64,000 nucleotides of DNA, from assembly GCA_013396755.1 (NCBI GenBank), contig VWZF01007822.1, positions 1,551,944-1,615,943 of the forward strand. Direction: 5' to 3'. The position numbers were made by a program, and so were the translations under genes. This DNA is from Sclerurus mexicanus. Lineage: Eukaryota > Chordata > Aves > Passeriformes > Furnariidae. Below the pieces are notes generated by a model. It searched no databases, was not told where the DNA came from, and saw only the letters and a program-made list of their open reading frames with translations. Position 1 is the stretch's first letter; every line of letters begins with the position of its first letter. Of this stretch, positions 38,401-50,386 are shown piece by piece.

Positions 38401-39914
38401 GTCATGGGCCCATCTGCTCTGCCAGGTAAATGGTTCACCTCCGCAGCACTGAGTGTGTGAGCACGCAAGAGACTTCCACTGTGCCTCAGGCCTTTATAGA
38501 TCCAGGAGTAAATGGAGACAGTCACAGAAAACAGGTATGGGTCTTTAAGTGCCCATTAACTGGCTGTGGACAATGGTAGCCCATCCTCGATGTTCCTGGG
38601 TAAGTGTGATGGACTGCCAGAATGTGTTGTGAGTCTGCCCTGGAGACCCCTCCTTGTGTTTCAGCTTCCTCCCTGAAAATGCTCAGTTGAGTCAATCTTT
38701 GATACAAGAAACTAGTTAAGGCAAGTGTCGTCAGATCACTGAGCTGGAAAAGCACAGAAAACCCTGTTGCCTGCTGAATGAGCATTAGGCTCAGCTGGAG
38801 CCAGACCATGGGAGCAGTGCAGAGAGCTTTTGCTGAAAACTGTATCACTGTAATGTTCAACTACTGTATTAATTAATTGGGTATGCAAGTCAGGGTTTTC
38901 CAGACACTAAATCAACTTGATAACAGGTTATTCATGAATAATTTCAACCTGTTTTTCATTATTAATAATTATTTGTACAATCATATGACATAGAAATCCC
39001 TAATAAATGCAAGGTTTCATTGTGCTGGACACTCTACAAACAACATAATAAGGGACACGCTGGTAAGTCTTTTTTAGCAGGCTGAATGAATTGATCAGCA
39101 TTATCTGGAAAGACTCTCTTATCATAATAGGATTTTACTATAAACTGTCTGAGAGTGGTGTCTCAACCCAGAAGATCCATAGGCTTCTTCAAGCTGCCCA
39201 GAAATATCAAAAAAGGATCAGGACAACATGACACTACAGTGAGGGGGAAAGGCAGCTTTTGGTAAATCTGGGATCCCTAAGCTGTCAGCTGTGGGTGCAA
39301 GCCTCAGTACAGACCAGGAAGGTCAGAATGCAACATGAGACAGGTCTTTTTCAATAGGGACATTACAGTTACTAGTGATATCTTGCTCTTCTTCCATGTA
39401 ATTTTTTTCTTTTTGTTCATAAACTCTGCACTGAACACAAGAAAACTTCCCTGAAGAGAAGTTCAGTGTTGCCTAAACTCCTTAATCCCCACAGAAAGAT
39501 CTGATTTTATCCAGGTGGTGGTTTTATCCAGGTGATGCTTTCTTACAGCCAAACTTTAAAAAAACAAAAGTATTCATGGCTTTCCCTAGAGCCTAGAACT
39601 AAGTGCCTAACAAATGTCAAGTGTAACACATATTTCAGCTAGAGTCAGGAAAGGCTGGTGATCTGGATAGCTGACAGGTGATCAGATCAGGAAAAATAAC
39701 AAACCCATTCGTGAGACTCATTATTAGATTACTAATGTAACAGTGTAGCCAAAGTATTATATTTGAAGAGAGTTAAAACAGCCATTTTTGATGAAGAAAC
39801 TGGACTAATGGAGTGGTGTGAATGCTGTGGGTTGGTAGACTGATCTTGAACCCAAACCTACTGTCCTTGTTTCATTACACATTATGTGTTTTTTGTCATT
39901 TGTTTTGCTTGGGA
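35492..39914. other. Unique non-coding DNA with minor simple repeats
   Basis: No gene is recognised. Simple sequence includes the GT/TA palindromic patch at 36511-36570, an AC/AT patch at about 36966-37004 and A-tracts at 37973-38000. Minus-strand open frames of 112 codons (38522-38860), 79 codons (38286-38525) and 63 codons adjoin in different frames, but I recognise no protein family. Confidence 0.5.
36511..36570. repeat. Alternating purine-pyrimidine patch with 14-bp palindrome
   Basis: A GT repeat passes into the perfect palindrome GTGTATGCATACAC (36526-36539) and then into a TA/CA repeat. Alternating purine-pyrimidine DNA with dyad symmetry can extrude a cruciform or adopt a left-handed form. 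No functional context is visible. Confidence 0.85.
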
Positions 39915-39982
39915 GTTTTTGTTTGTTTTGAGTTTTTGTTTTGTTGTTGTTGTTTTGGTTTGGTTTTGCTTTGGTTTTTTTT
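39915..39982. repeat. T/G-rich low-complexity tract
   Basis: The tract consists of T runs with single or paired G, including TTGTTGTTGTTG. On the minus strand it is an A/C-rich tract closely resembling the plus-strand tract at 40751-40820, so the two form an inverted low-complexity pair about 770 bp apart. Confidence 0.9.
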
Positions 39983-40216
39983 AATGTACATATTTTATTC
40001 TGATGTTCCTTGTAACCTTATTACAGAGGAAGGACAGAAACTAATACTTTCTAATTCTGATAAATTTCACAGGATCTTTTTAAAAATACTGTAAGCTTTA
40101 AAAATAATTTGTATCCTATCTTAAAAAAAAAAAAAAAGAGAAAAGGCCTGTTTCTGACAACCATACCACCCCAACATATTAAAAACATATTGCCTGAGAA
40201 GTGATGGTTATAAATA
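39983..40216. other. AT-rich spacer with poly-A run
   Basis: Unique AT-rich DNA includes an uninterrupted A run at about 40122-40137. No element is recognised. Confidence 0.5.
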
Positions 40217-40303
40217 GCTGGCATTGTAGCTCAATACATTAGCATGCTAGTCTTTGATTCCTCTATAATTATAGAATGAAAGCTTCAATCCCTGCATTTG
40301 GTG
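40217..40303 (+). mobile_element. Possible tRNA-derived SINE relic
   Basis: TAGCTCAATACATTAG (40227-40242) resembles the D-arm and A-box of a tRNA promoter. GCATGCTAGTCTTTGATTCC (40242-40261) resembles an anticodon arm. GCTTCAATCCCTG (40282-40294) resembles the T-arm and B-box. Order and spacing fit a tRNA-like polymerase III head, but the acceptor and T stems do not pair, and about ten extra bases sit between anticodon arm and T-arm. A working tRNA is therefore excluded. Ancient amniote SINEs of the MIR/LF type have such heads. The family assignment is uncertain and chance resemblance is possible. Confidence 0.35.
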
Positions 40304-40750
40304 AGCACTTAAAATTACAGCTGAGGTAGTAAATTACTGGTCCTCAATGTCCTAGTCAGACAGATTGCTTTCAGTTCATCAAGAGAAATTCAGTGTTGTG
40401 TCAGAGGCAGGTTTCCCAGTGAGCTTATTGTCTTCTGTTTAAAACTAGTAGGTGAACTCAAGGAAATACTAGAATATTTTACAATGCACCAACATAAGAA
40501 ACAGTTCTTATTTTCAAAAACAAGCAGCACCAGTGTTGCCTCAAAATGTTCACATTGTTCATATCGATTTTCGTTTTACACATCCCCAGAAACAAAACAT
40601 ACCAGATAATGGGTTGTTTTTATTAGTTTCACTGGATGCTGTATCAGTAATGGGTTTAACTCTTTCAGGAAAGTAACGTGTTGGGCCTTTTGAACTTGTT
40701 GGTGGATATTTGATTCAAAGTGTCATTCCATCTGTAGGAATACTAATAAG
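40304..40750. other. Unique AT-rich DNA
   Basis: No gene or repeat is recognised. If the tRNA-like head just upstream belongs to a SINE, its body would lie here, but I cannot identify one. Confidence 0.4.
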
Positions 40751-40820
40751 CACAAAAAAAAAACCAAAAAACCCAACAAAAACAACAACAAAAACGAAAC
40801 CAAACAAACAAAAAAACCAC
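40751..40820. repeat. A/C-rich low-complexity tract
   Basis: A runs with single or paired C, including ACAACAACAAAAAC, form the inverted counterpart of the T/G tract at 39915-39982. It could be a retroelement tail or simple expansion of a (CAAAA)-type repeat. Confidence 0.9.
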
Positions 40821-43007
40821 ACCAGGAAACACTGCAGTGAATCCTCGTTCTAACAAGTTTAGTCTTCTAACAAATTATTATCTTCTAAGAATTGTTTCTG
40901 AAACATAAAATAAAGCTAGGTATTAGGCCTAGAGGTTATCTTCACCCTTTTAAAGTACTGCAAAATACTCTGAATGAAATCCCTTTGCTCTTGTCTATGG
41001 CAATGTCTGACAGCAATCTAACTGCAGACTGAGAAAAGTCATATGCGTACTGTGTCCACTTAAGCAAGACAGATACAAAAATGTATTCTCTTACACCTTT
41101 ATTTAGTAGATATTTAGGTAGTAAGTAGCTACCTCATCCCAAACTCAGTAAATGCAGTGGACAATTTCTCATTGAACATCCTGGATCACAGTGTAATACA
41201 GTCATGATTTTGACATCAGCAGGAATTTGGGACCAGCAGTACTTCAAAAGCCAGAGAACACAGGTAATGCAACCTTGACTTCCATTGTCAAGACTGGATG
41301 CTCTATCTGTGGCTCTTGGAAAGGTGATCACCAGGCTAAGCCTGTGCTCTTGAAATAATCATGGAAGGCAAACATGCTCTGGATGTATTTTCTGGGGAAA
41401 AAAAATATTTCCACCATTTTTAATCATATTTTGTCTCAGCAGAAAGGTAAAGAACTCAGTGATGAGATATTTCAGGAACAATTAGGTTGATGTTGACGTG
41501 ACATTTTTTTCAGTGCTATGATGAAATATATTCAAAAATTCTTAAAGGACACAGGAAACCTAAGTGCCAGTGGAGCTTGCCTATGAAAAAAGAAAGTTGT
41601 TTGGGAGTTTTTGGCCAATATACCAGGACTTAAGTAGTCAGGCATCCACCTTATGAAAAAAATATACCAGATTAGGTTAGATGGAAGCTCAGCTAAGGAC
41701 ACATACTTTTCAGCATGTCTGGTATTTTTTTCACTGTCTTGTACTAACATAAATCTTATGTGCAAGAAGTAGTAGTTACTGTCTCAGATCAATTAATATC
41801 TTGACTTTTTCACCAGAATTATTAAAAAAATAATATATGACTGTAAGGATAATGCAGAACATAATCTAGAAAGATGAAGAACTCATTTCTGAAACTGAAG
41901 AGATTTTAGATGCAATATTAAATTCACAGGAATTGAATTTTAACAGGAATGAGAAGAAAACTTATTTGAACAGGAAAAATGGAAGATCAGGGTGGCCAAT
42001 CTGTCATGAGATCATTTCAGCCATGAAGAAGCTAAGCATCATCCTGTGAAGAATAACTTTGTAGTGTGTGCCGTACACTCTTCACCGCACATCTGAGGCT
42101 AGGTAGGCAGCTCTGTCAAAAACATCCAAAAAACATGCTTCTTTAGTCTTCATCTTCAGATGCTTGAGGACAAATGCCACACCAAGAGAGACAATAATCA
42201 TGACATGTATGACCAAGGTGTATATGGTTGCAGTGGTGAAAACAGGGCTTAGTGAGTTGCTTTTTTTAAATTGCTTTGATGGAGAAGGTTGCCTTTTTTC
42301 TCTTTATGCAAACATTGGTTCTGGTATGTCGAAACAATATTACTCATCTGAATGTCCTTTCACATGAAAAGTCTTTTGATATTTTGATATTTATCTGTCA
42401 AAGTCAAAGGATCAAGGCAGTATTCTAAGTGTAGGTGACTGCTTACAGTTTGAAACACCTCTTTTTACCTGTGAAAAGTTAAGTGGGAAATAATCCCTAA
42501 TCCTTTTAAAATAAATACAATATTGGTTTTCAACATATTAAAATAGGCTTGGGAGCTTATCTCCTTTTCTCTTAGATTGACTTGTTTTTATGCAGTGTTC
42601 TTCTAAACTCATTGTTCTATTAATCTGACTTTGTTGGAAGAACAGAGTAAGAGCTGCTCCTTTCTAAAGAGAAAAACTACATTTGCAGAAAAAAAACACA
42701 TCTTTTCTCTAGATCAGGATGTATGTAAAAGTGGAAGGAAGATGGTAAACCTACAGTTATTCCAGAACATTCTAAAAGCACAAACAGGTATTTGATTGAA
42801 CTCCAAGCTGTTGGAATTTCTTTACACATATGTTTTAGAATTCTTACTGTTTAGGTAAATGGACTAATCTTGCTTCTGAGGTCAGCAATTTTGAGTTTGC
42901 TTTGAATTTGTAGGCAAGAGCTTGCTGCAGAAAGGAAGGGAACTGGAGTATTTTATTTTGCTATTATTACAAGCAAAAAAAATCACTTTACTGCAACATG
43001 TTTTATG
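40821..43007. other. Unique AT-rich DNA
   Basis: No gene, RNA or repeat is recognised. Open frames are at most 77 codons. Confidence 0.5.
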
Positions 43008-43057
43008 GAGTGAGTGAGTGAGTGAGTGAGTGAGTGAGTGAGTGAGTGAGTGAGTGA
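43008..43057. repeat. (TGAG)n tetranucleotide array, about 12 units
   Basis: A perfect GAGT/TGAG array of roughly 50 bp ends in a variant unit, TGAC. On the minus strand it reads as a Thr-His-Ser-Leu repeat inside a 72-codon frame (42882-43100), which is a product of the repeat. Confidence 0.97.
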
Positions 43058-43202
43058 CTGAGATGAAAATAATGACATCTGCCCACATGATGAATGGCAT
43101 TTTATATATTAAAAATACCTACCTTTGATGATAAAGAGCACAAGTTAACCATTCCATATGGCTAAGCTTGAGTTTCTATTTACAGCACACACCCCAAACT
43201 AG

Positions 43203-43600
43203 TAGAATCTTAGCAGAGAATAACTTAGATTGGAAGGGACTTCTGGAGGTCATCTTGTGCAACCTCCTGCTCATGTTGCTCAGAGCCTTGTCCTGTCAAG
43301 TTCTGAAAATTTTCAATGACAGTGTTTCCACAGCCTCTCTGGGCTACCTGATCCAGAGCTTTCCATCCTGATTGTTTTGTTTCTTTCTTTATAGGGAGTC
43401 AGAATTGCTATAACTCACAACCTTTGTTGTCCATACATCCATCTTCTCTTTACTCAATCAAATACTTTTCATCCCTTAAATAATATATAATAGAGCATTC
43501 TTTCCAGTCTGAGGACCATTTTCATTATTCTTCTCTGAACCTGCTCTGAACCTCTTTGTTATACCAGATCTTATTGAAGTTCCCTGGCATTGGCTGTACC
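43203..43600 (-). mobile_element. Long eroded CR1 fragment, possibly extending to about 43920
   Basis: The 3' end reads TAGAATCTTAGCAGAGAATA, then 'TTGGAAGGGACTTCTGGAGG' and 'TCATCTTGTGCAACCTCCTG'. Further in, 'CCACAGCCTCTCTGGGCTAC' and 'CTGATCCAGAGCTTTCC' match the CR1 segment that encodes the last part of ORF2, in reverse complement. The stretch at 43505-43560 ('GAGGACCATTTTCATTATTC', 'TTCTCTGAACCTGCTCTGAAC') matches the next internal CR1 block. Beyond 43600 the similarity fades, though several phrases up to about 43920 are suggestive. The 67-codon plus frame at 43168-43371 is a shadow of this element. Confidence 0.88.
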
Positions 43601-46600
43601 ACATTGAATACCATATACTACAACTTTCCTATTCAATGTTTGAGTATCCCTTGTAATTCTTTAACCCTTACTGGTTAGAAGCTCATACTGATGGCTTACA
43701 CCAAATGTTTTCTTGACTCACAGTTTCTTAGGACAGAATGGCCTATCCTGTTAGCAGAATTCCTTGTTTCTCCATGTTACATTTGAACAGCTTCATCAAA
43801 ACAACTATAGTTATCCACACATGACCAAAACTCCATTTCCAGCTGGTGAAGCAAAATTAATAATTTTAGAATGCAGTTCATCTCTTTATAAACTAGACAT
43901 CTTAATTGCTTGAGTGAATCACACATGCAAAATTCCTGTATCTCCCCACTGGCTCTTCATATGGTTAATGTGTCCCTTTCCTCAAGGAGAACAAGAATCT
44001 ATTCTGTTAATTTCTCTAGAATCTTTTAATTCCTTAACTATAAATGTGCATGTGTGCACAGATGCATAGGTTCACATATAACTACACAGACAGCGTTCTA
44101 ACCATGTATGGGTTGGAAAGTGTTGCTATGTCACTTTGCTGAATGCAAAGATAAATAGTTCTTGTGCTGGACAGCTTCTGTACAGCTTCCCTGGATGCAC
44201 CAGCAGCACAATCTGATGAGATCATTATCAGTTTCCCACCGACACTTACTGTCCTCTGAGCAGCTTGTGCTGATAAGATGCTGAAACAACTGATCCAAAA
44301 ATATACCATAATCTTTCTCTCTTTTTTTTTTTTTTAATGACCCTTGGCTAAGCAACTATTTAGTTCATTTTTTAACTTTATGTAAAAAAATAGTAGGGAA
44401 GAAATGACATTACTTTCAATCCAGATCTTCTAATTTTGGAGAAATTAAGTTAATCTTCCATTATCATTCTTCAGTTCTGCACATCTCTTTCAGTTTGCTT
44501 AATTAGATCTCTGTAATTAAGCAGCATGTAGAATGAGCATTGGAATATTTGAATGAACATATAGAATGAAAATGCCTTCTCCTGTTTTCATTTTGTCAGA
44601 AGGCACCAAAGTTTCTCCTACACTGTTTCAGTTTCAAATACTTGAAAGAAATACCCTTCAGTAACTAATTTACTACATAGTTGATTTCATCTATTACTCC
44701 CTATGAGGACCAGTCCTGCTTTTCCTAGTGATTTGTTTTTACTAGTGACTTTAGCGGTAGCAGAACCAAACCCTGTAAATACAGAGAAGTGGTGATTATA
44801 CAAGGACATTTTTAATAGATATGTATGTGAGGAAAAAGAATGTAAATTGAATAAAAGCTAAGTGTAACTGCATGATCAGATTTTACAAGGAGAATTGTAG
44901 TCATTCATTCCTTAATTATTTATGTTTATCAATCTGAGATACAATGGTGCAGCTCATAGAACATACCTGAAAACTGAAAAAACACAACTATTTATCTTAA
45001 AAAAAGAATGAAATTATGGAAAAGGACACATGGCACTATGCAATGCTGTAATCTTCAGTGGAGTTCTCAGTTATATGCTTAACATTTTATTGCTGATAGG
45101 TGATTTATGTCTAGCAGCAGGTGAGTACAAAGTGCTTGATTTGCTCATGGGATTTATTTGCAGGAAATCTTGAGTGTGGATGCACTCTGCTCTGGTTATG
45201 GACAGTTGCAAAGTGTCATGGATATCTATTAAGAACGTAAGAGGGAATCTGAAAAGGCAGTGATATGTTACTGTCTTACATCCTAAGGCCAGCTAACGTG
45301 TTTTGTAATAGTAGCATGTGAAAGAAAGAAAAAAGAAGAAAAATGCCTTAAAAAATCCTTGTTAATCTAAGCATGTTCCTGGCTGCTGCATTAGAAATGC
45401 TCTGAGTTCTGCTTTGCTGTTACAAGCATCCATCTCAGGAGTCCCCAGATGTGCTACCTCACGGACTGTGGTTTTGAGAAGAGCAAGCCATCCAGCAGCA
45501 TGAGATTTGGGGCTTCCCCTTATCATAAGCTTTAAAGTCTTAATGTCTTCTGTTAGCATCTACCTTCAGACAGGCTCATAGGCAGCATCCTCCTGGCACA
45601 GGAACTGGGAGTCACTAGCTCTCATGTTTGCTGCTTTAGCAAGCACTGACAGGTTGGAGAGGACCAGAGGCCAAGCAGCTCCTCTCCTCCATCCCACGTG
45701 GCATTGACCAGCCTCCCTATAGCCACATGTTCCACAGCCACATCCTCCTACCCAGACTGGATCTGTAACCACTGTGTTACTGGGTTTTACAGTCTCAGCT
45801 TTCCTCAAGCAAAAAGTCTGAATTTCATCAGAAACCTTAACCTGACTTCACTTTTTCTGTGGATGTAAAATTATTTTTTTTCATTTTTTTCAGAACACAA
45901 CAGGACTAGGGGAATTTTGAAAGGAAAAGTCTAGCTGGTGAGACATGATTTCCAGGAAAACATCATGCTTGGAAATTCAGTAAACATCATGCATTTTACT
46001 GTGTCCCATACTCCTGAAACCTGCAAGAGGTGCTGCCTTATCCTCTTTGTGGTGTAACTGAGAAGATTGTGCTTTCTCTTGCAACAGGAAAGACTTAACA
46101 GGGGAAAGTTTGGTGTCTCTTGAAAACCTCAGGCAAACCTTTCCTTTTCAATCTCCCTCAAGCTTTTCCCTTTACATCTTACATTTACAGGTGCCTGCTT
46201 GCATTGCCATGATGCAAGAGCACTTCTAAAGACACATCTCTCTAACTTACAGGAGCTCTTGCTTCACCTTCAGGGGTCAGAATAAAGAGAAAGGAGAAAG
46301 GATCGATATATTTAAAGCTTCTCATGGGTTGAAGCCTAGAGCTACACTGCTACTGTAAATAAGTGATAATAGAAAGTCTGTGTGACTTTACCCGCTTTAC
46401 AGAGCACATATGAAATAGTTAGAAAATAAATGGACATAAAGGTATCTGTGGAGTATTAATTAAATAAAGAGAAGGTCAAACAAAAAAGTACTTCCTCTTT
46501 TTTCTAATGAACTTCCATTTCATAAAATACTAAGTCAATAAATTAGATTGAAACTCTTTGGACTTCTTGTAATTATATATTACAGATTATCCCATCTATT

Positions 46601-47440
46601 AATTATCCAGGAAGAGATTCAGTAATGTAATAATCAGAACTGAATTATGTTCTTTGGGAGCTGAGTCCCAGTCTTATAAATGAACTCTTTTCCTGAAATT
46701 CTATTTTTTCACTGTTACTGATATATGGATTCAGATCAGCCCTGTGGGAGAGAGGATTGTTATATTCTTAAGAGGGAAAGGAAAGGAAAACTTAAACCAT
46801 TAAGGAAATTGTTCATTTATTCATTAATAAATGTTGTTCATTTATCCATTTGGAATACCTTATACATTAAATACTTCACTTAAACCCAATTTTTTTATTT
46901 TAGATAATTGTCAGTGATTGGGGTTTATAACTTGGATGACATTTCCTTATGCTTTATGCTACAATACCCTTTTTTTACTTATAATAAACTTAAGAAAGAA
47001 CAAGTTAGCCTCATTAAAAATACAACCCCAGGAAGATAGATTGAAGGCATTGTGAGCAATTCCCTTAAGAGATCTTCAGACTGTCACATTATGGTGAGAC
47101 AAAATGTTAATACAAAGAATATAGGGGCTTTCTCCAGATATCGGGAGCTTAACTTTTCATCAAAAGCCTAAGTTCAGCTGAATCTCTGTGACCTAGAATC
47201 CACCATGCCTTTTATTTACTAATAAATATGAGAAATGATTGTTGCTATTTTATTATTTCAGAATAATGGCTGTTTTGTTTGCAAACCTAGCAAAGTAATC
47301 AAACATTATAGCCACTAGCAATACCAGTCACACCAAATTAGCATTGTATTTACTCATCAATGACCTAGTCCTTAAAACATTCCAAATCAACATTTTGAAT
47401 GCATCACACTGCTGTTTTTTAAAGTAATATCTAATGAATA
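43601..47440. other. Unique non-coding DNA
   Basis: A T15-type run lies at about 44321-44336 and a purine-rich patch at 45320-45345. Around 45360-45810, minus-strand open frames of 65 and 80 codons lie in a GC-richer patch but are unrecognised. A small hairpin with 8-bp arms lies at 46814-46833 (CATTTATT and AATAAATG), beside a direct repeat of TTGTTCATTTAT. No gene is supported. Confidence 0.5.
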
Positions 47441-47444
47441 AATT

Positions 47445-47615
47445 CCTGCCAGGTGGTGTCTGATATGCAGCTGGCAAAAAAATATGGAAGCAGCTGCACT
47501 TTAACAAGTAGCCTTCTTTTCACCTGCTAACAAGCATCTGTCAGCTGGCTGTATGGATAAGCAGGATGTGGATTTTGCTTGTAAATAAATTGTACCTGTG
47601 AAAATCATGTGGTGC
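47445..47615. promoter_or_regulatory. E-box cluster, possible regulatory element
   Basis: Seven CANNTG E-boxes lie within about 160 bp: CAGGTG 47450-47455, CAGCTG 47468-47473, CAGCTG 47491-47496, CACCTG 47521-47526, CATCTG 47535-47540, CAGCTG 47542-47547 and CATGTG 47606-47611. Three are the CAGCTG type preferred by many class II basic helix-loop-helix dimers and two are CAGGTG/CACCTG sites also bound by ZEB/SNAI repressors. The sites are direct observations. Enhancer function is inference. Confidence 0.35.
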
Positions 47616-50386
47616 AGCTCTTCCCTCTACAGGATAAAAAAGAAGGGGAAGGACCCCTTCAGGAAACTATTTCAAGAAGTGTTTCAACTTGGATGTAAAC
47701 TAAAGTCCTGCTAACCCAGATCTTCTACAGCCCCTCTAATAAGTGGACGCCTTTCATGTCAAAGCTTTTAAAGGACAGAGGTCATTGGAGAATTTAGAAA
47801 AAGGGAAAATGGGAAAACACATATAACAGTTTTTTGAGGGCAAATAAATGTTGCACTTTAGGCAGAAGTTGTAGATGTAAAAAGGGGCATTCTTTTAATC
47901 ACTGCAAAAGCAAAAAACCTTAAGTAGAGAAAAACAGATTTGGCTCTTCATGAAGATCATCTCAAAGCTTATTCTAGCCTGCACATTTTTAGGTATTTTT
48001 GCTGACTTTTAAATAGATTAGAAATTTTCTAGAAATTATTCAAGGTTCTGTGTTTAAACAGTTGTTCCTGATGTAAGATCACTGTGTCCCAAACTCAGAT
48101 CATCTACTGCCACTGTCAGTGTAGTCACTAAGCTTCTCCTCTCTCTCCTAATAAGAGGCAACCCTCAGTGCTCTTTGTCTTCTGCTGCTGGCTGCTAGTT
48201 TAGTTGGGGTGATCTGTGTAGTCCTAGAAGCTGGTTCAGATGCTGCCCTGAGTCCCCAGACTTCTGTATGTTTTGAAGGGACGGAAGAAAATATTAAAGC
48301 AAGGACTGTGCTCCCTGTCTCCAAAGGCTTTATTTGTAGTTAGGAAGGCCGAAATGCTGGAGAGGGCCCAGAAACTTAGATAATGTCCACAGGAGGAAAG
48401 ATGCAAGTCCTTCCTGCTTTTCTTTACCCAGCCAAAATCTGGGGAACATCAACTACAAATGTGTACATCTAGGGAGAATGTGAGATAAAAAGCAGGGGTT
48501 CTCATATTGATTGCCTTCAACAGCATCCTCGTCATGTAAGCCCTCCCTCTCCTCCCTTCGCCCCAAAGTGCCAACAGGCACAGTCACCTTTGGCATCGAC
48601 CTGCCTCGGGAAGTCCTCCTCAAACTCCACAAAGGCAGCCCTGCCCTGGCTCCACACCACTAATCTCATACCCCACCTGTTCCCCAGAGAAAAACATCAC
48701 ATTCTTTCAGAGATACCAGCAGTCCCAGGGCTGCCACATCTCTCACACCGTGATCTTGGGCAGAGGAGATAGTATAAGGCTGTTGAACTAACAAAACCTG
48801 TGCCACGGAGAACATGCATAAAACAGGAGCAAAGCAGAAAATAAAAATTAATTGGACCGCTGAAAGATTCCCAAATAATGTACAAGTCTGACAAAGAAGA
48901 ACCGAAAAAATCTGGCTGTGCTCTACATATAACTGGTGCCACCACTTTCATCCTGGCACCTTCACCTTCCTCCTCCTTCAGCCCATACCATCACTCCAGA
49001 CACCCTATAAACGAAGTTATGATTGAAAACCAGGACCAAAGTTTTCCAGGTGGTGCTCCAGTGGGAAGTTTTCTGCCTAAGAACAGGATACTTCCATTGC
49101 AACTTAGGAAAATACGATCCCATCACAAATACCAAGGCTATCCCTGTGAGTCACGGCTGCATGATATCATCACTATTTGTAAGGACTGTTGCAAGAGCTC
49201 ATGGCTGGCTGAGGGAAAAATGATTATATTCAGAGTGTTTTGGTTTTTTTTTTATTTAAGGAGCTTCTCTTTTGGCAGATAGTGATTAGCTCTGCAAAGA
49301 TAAAATGCCGTCAGGGTTATTGACAAAAGACAGATCTGAGGTCAGAAATCCAGTGTAAGCTTTCTTGTCTTTTTGCATAATAAATTATGTGGCTTCTTCA
49401 TTTATGGCAAGTTGCTAGTCAACAAAGTAGATGGTAATAAAAATATTTACACTAATAAATAGGAAAAACAGCTAAATGTCCATGTATTCTCACTAACCAT
49501 GCAACTTTCTTTCTCGTGATAAATTTATATTCAAGCAAAAGTAAATATCAGGTCTTGAAGGTTACTTTAAATAAATAGGTAATTTAAATGCAACAGTAAC
49601 TTCCCCACTGCTCAGTGTTTATTTTTAAAAAGACCGCTTATCAGGAGTATGAACTCTCTCTCCTCTTTCAGAGCATCTGAGGGCACAGATCAAGGTCGTT
49701 AGCTTTTAATAATGTGATTCAAAGTCTCTCCAGCCTTTTCTAAATCTAACCTGAACCAAAGATTCACCAAAAATTATTTCCCTTTTAAGAGAAAATCAGT
49801 TGAGTTTGAGAAGCTGGACAGTGTCAATTTTTGCTTCCAGAATAAAAACTTCTAGTCTGCATCCATGAATGCATGGTTGAATATTCAAAATTCAGGTAGA
49901 GAATGGTGGAGATTTAGAAGAGGCTTGGATAGACTCATGACCCTTACACAGGATCCATCATTCTGAAAAACATACACTCTCCATTTCAAGCTATTTTCTG
50001 CCAAAAGTTGGAAGGCCAGCCTTCAACAGATCTCTTGGGCTTGCATGGGCTATAAGTGTTATGGGTTTAATCCTACCCCGGGCACAACAAGATTCAATTA
50101 TCTTGTATTAAACAATATTTTATATAGATCAATAAATAAATACATAAATACAGAGCACCATGTATGTAACTTCATACAGAGGAACCAAGGCAGTTTTGCC
50201 ATGGGTTCAGCAGGGTAAGATTTTCACCCATCATCCTTTGGAACTCCTTGTTAAAACTGGTGTGGAAAGGAAGTAGCAAAAGTGTTTGTAGAAAGGAGGT
50301 CTGCTGTCTTGTGGAGGTACCTGTTTGAGCTCAGTCTATTCTTAGCCAGGGGAAGCCTATTTCCTTTATCTCAGCCGTCCTTTGTC
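47616..50386. other. Unique non-coding DNA
   Basis: A GC-richer patch at about 48540-48960 gives open frames on both strands (minus 48697-48951, 84 codons; plus 48878-49282, 134 codons) with no recognised family. A T run lies at about 49241-49251 and an AAAT-type repeat at about 50130-50150. No gene is supported. Confidence 0.5.

Noticed and set aside
40217..40303. Functional tRNA gene
   Set aside because: The acceptor and T stems do not pair and extra bases disrupt the anticodon to T-arm spacing; at best it is a SINE-type relic.
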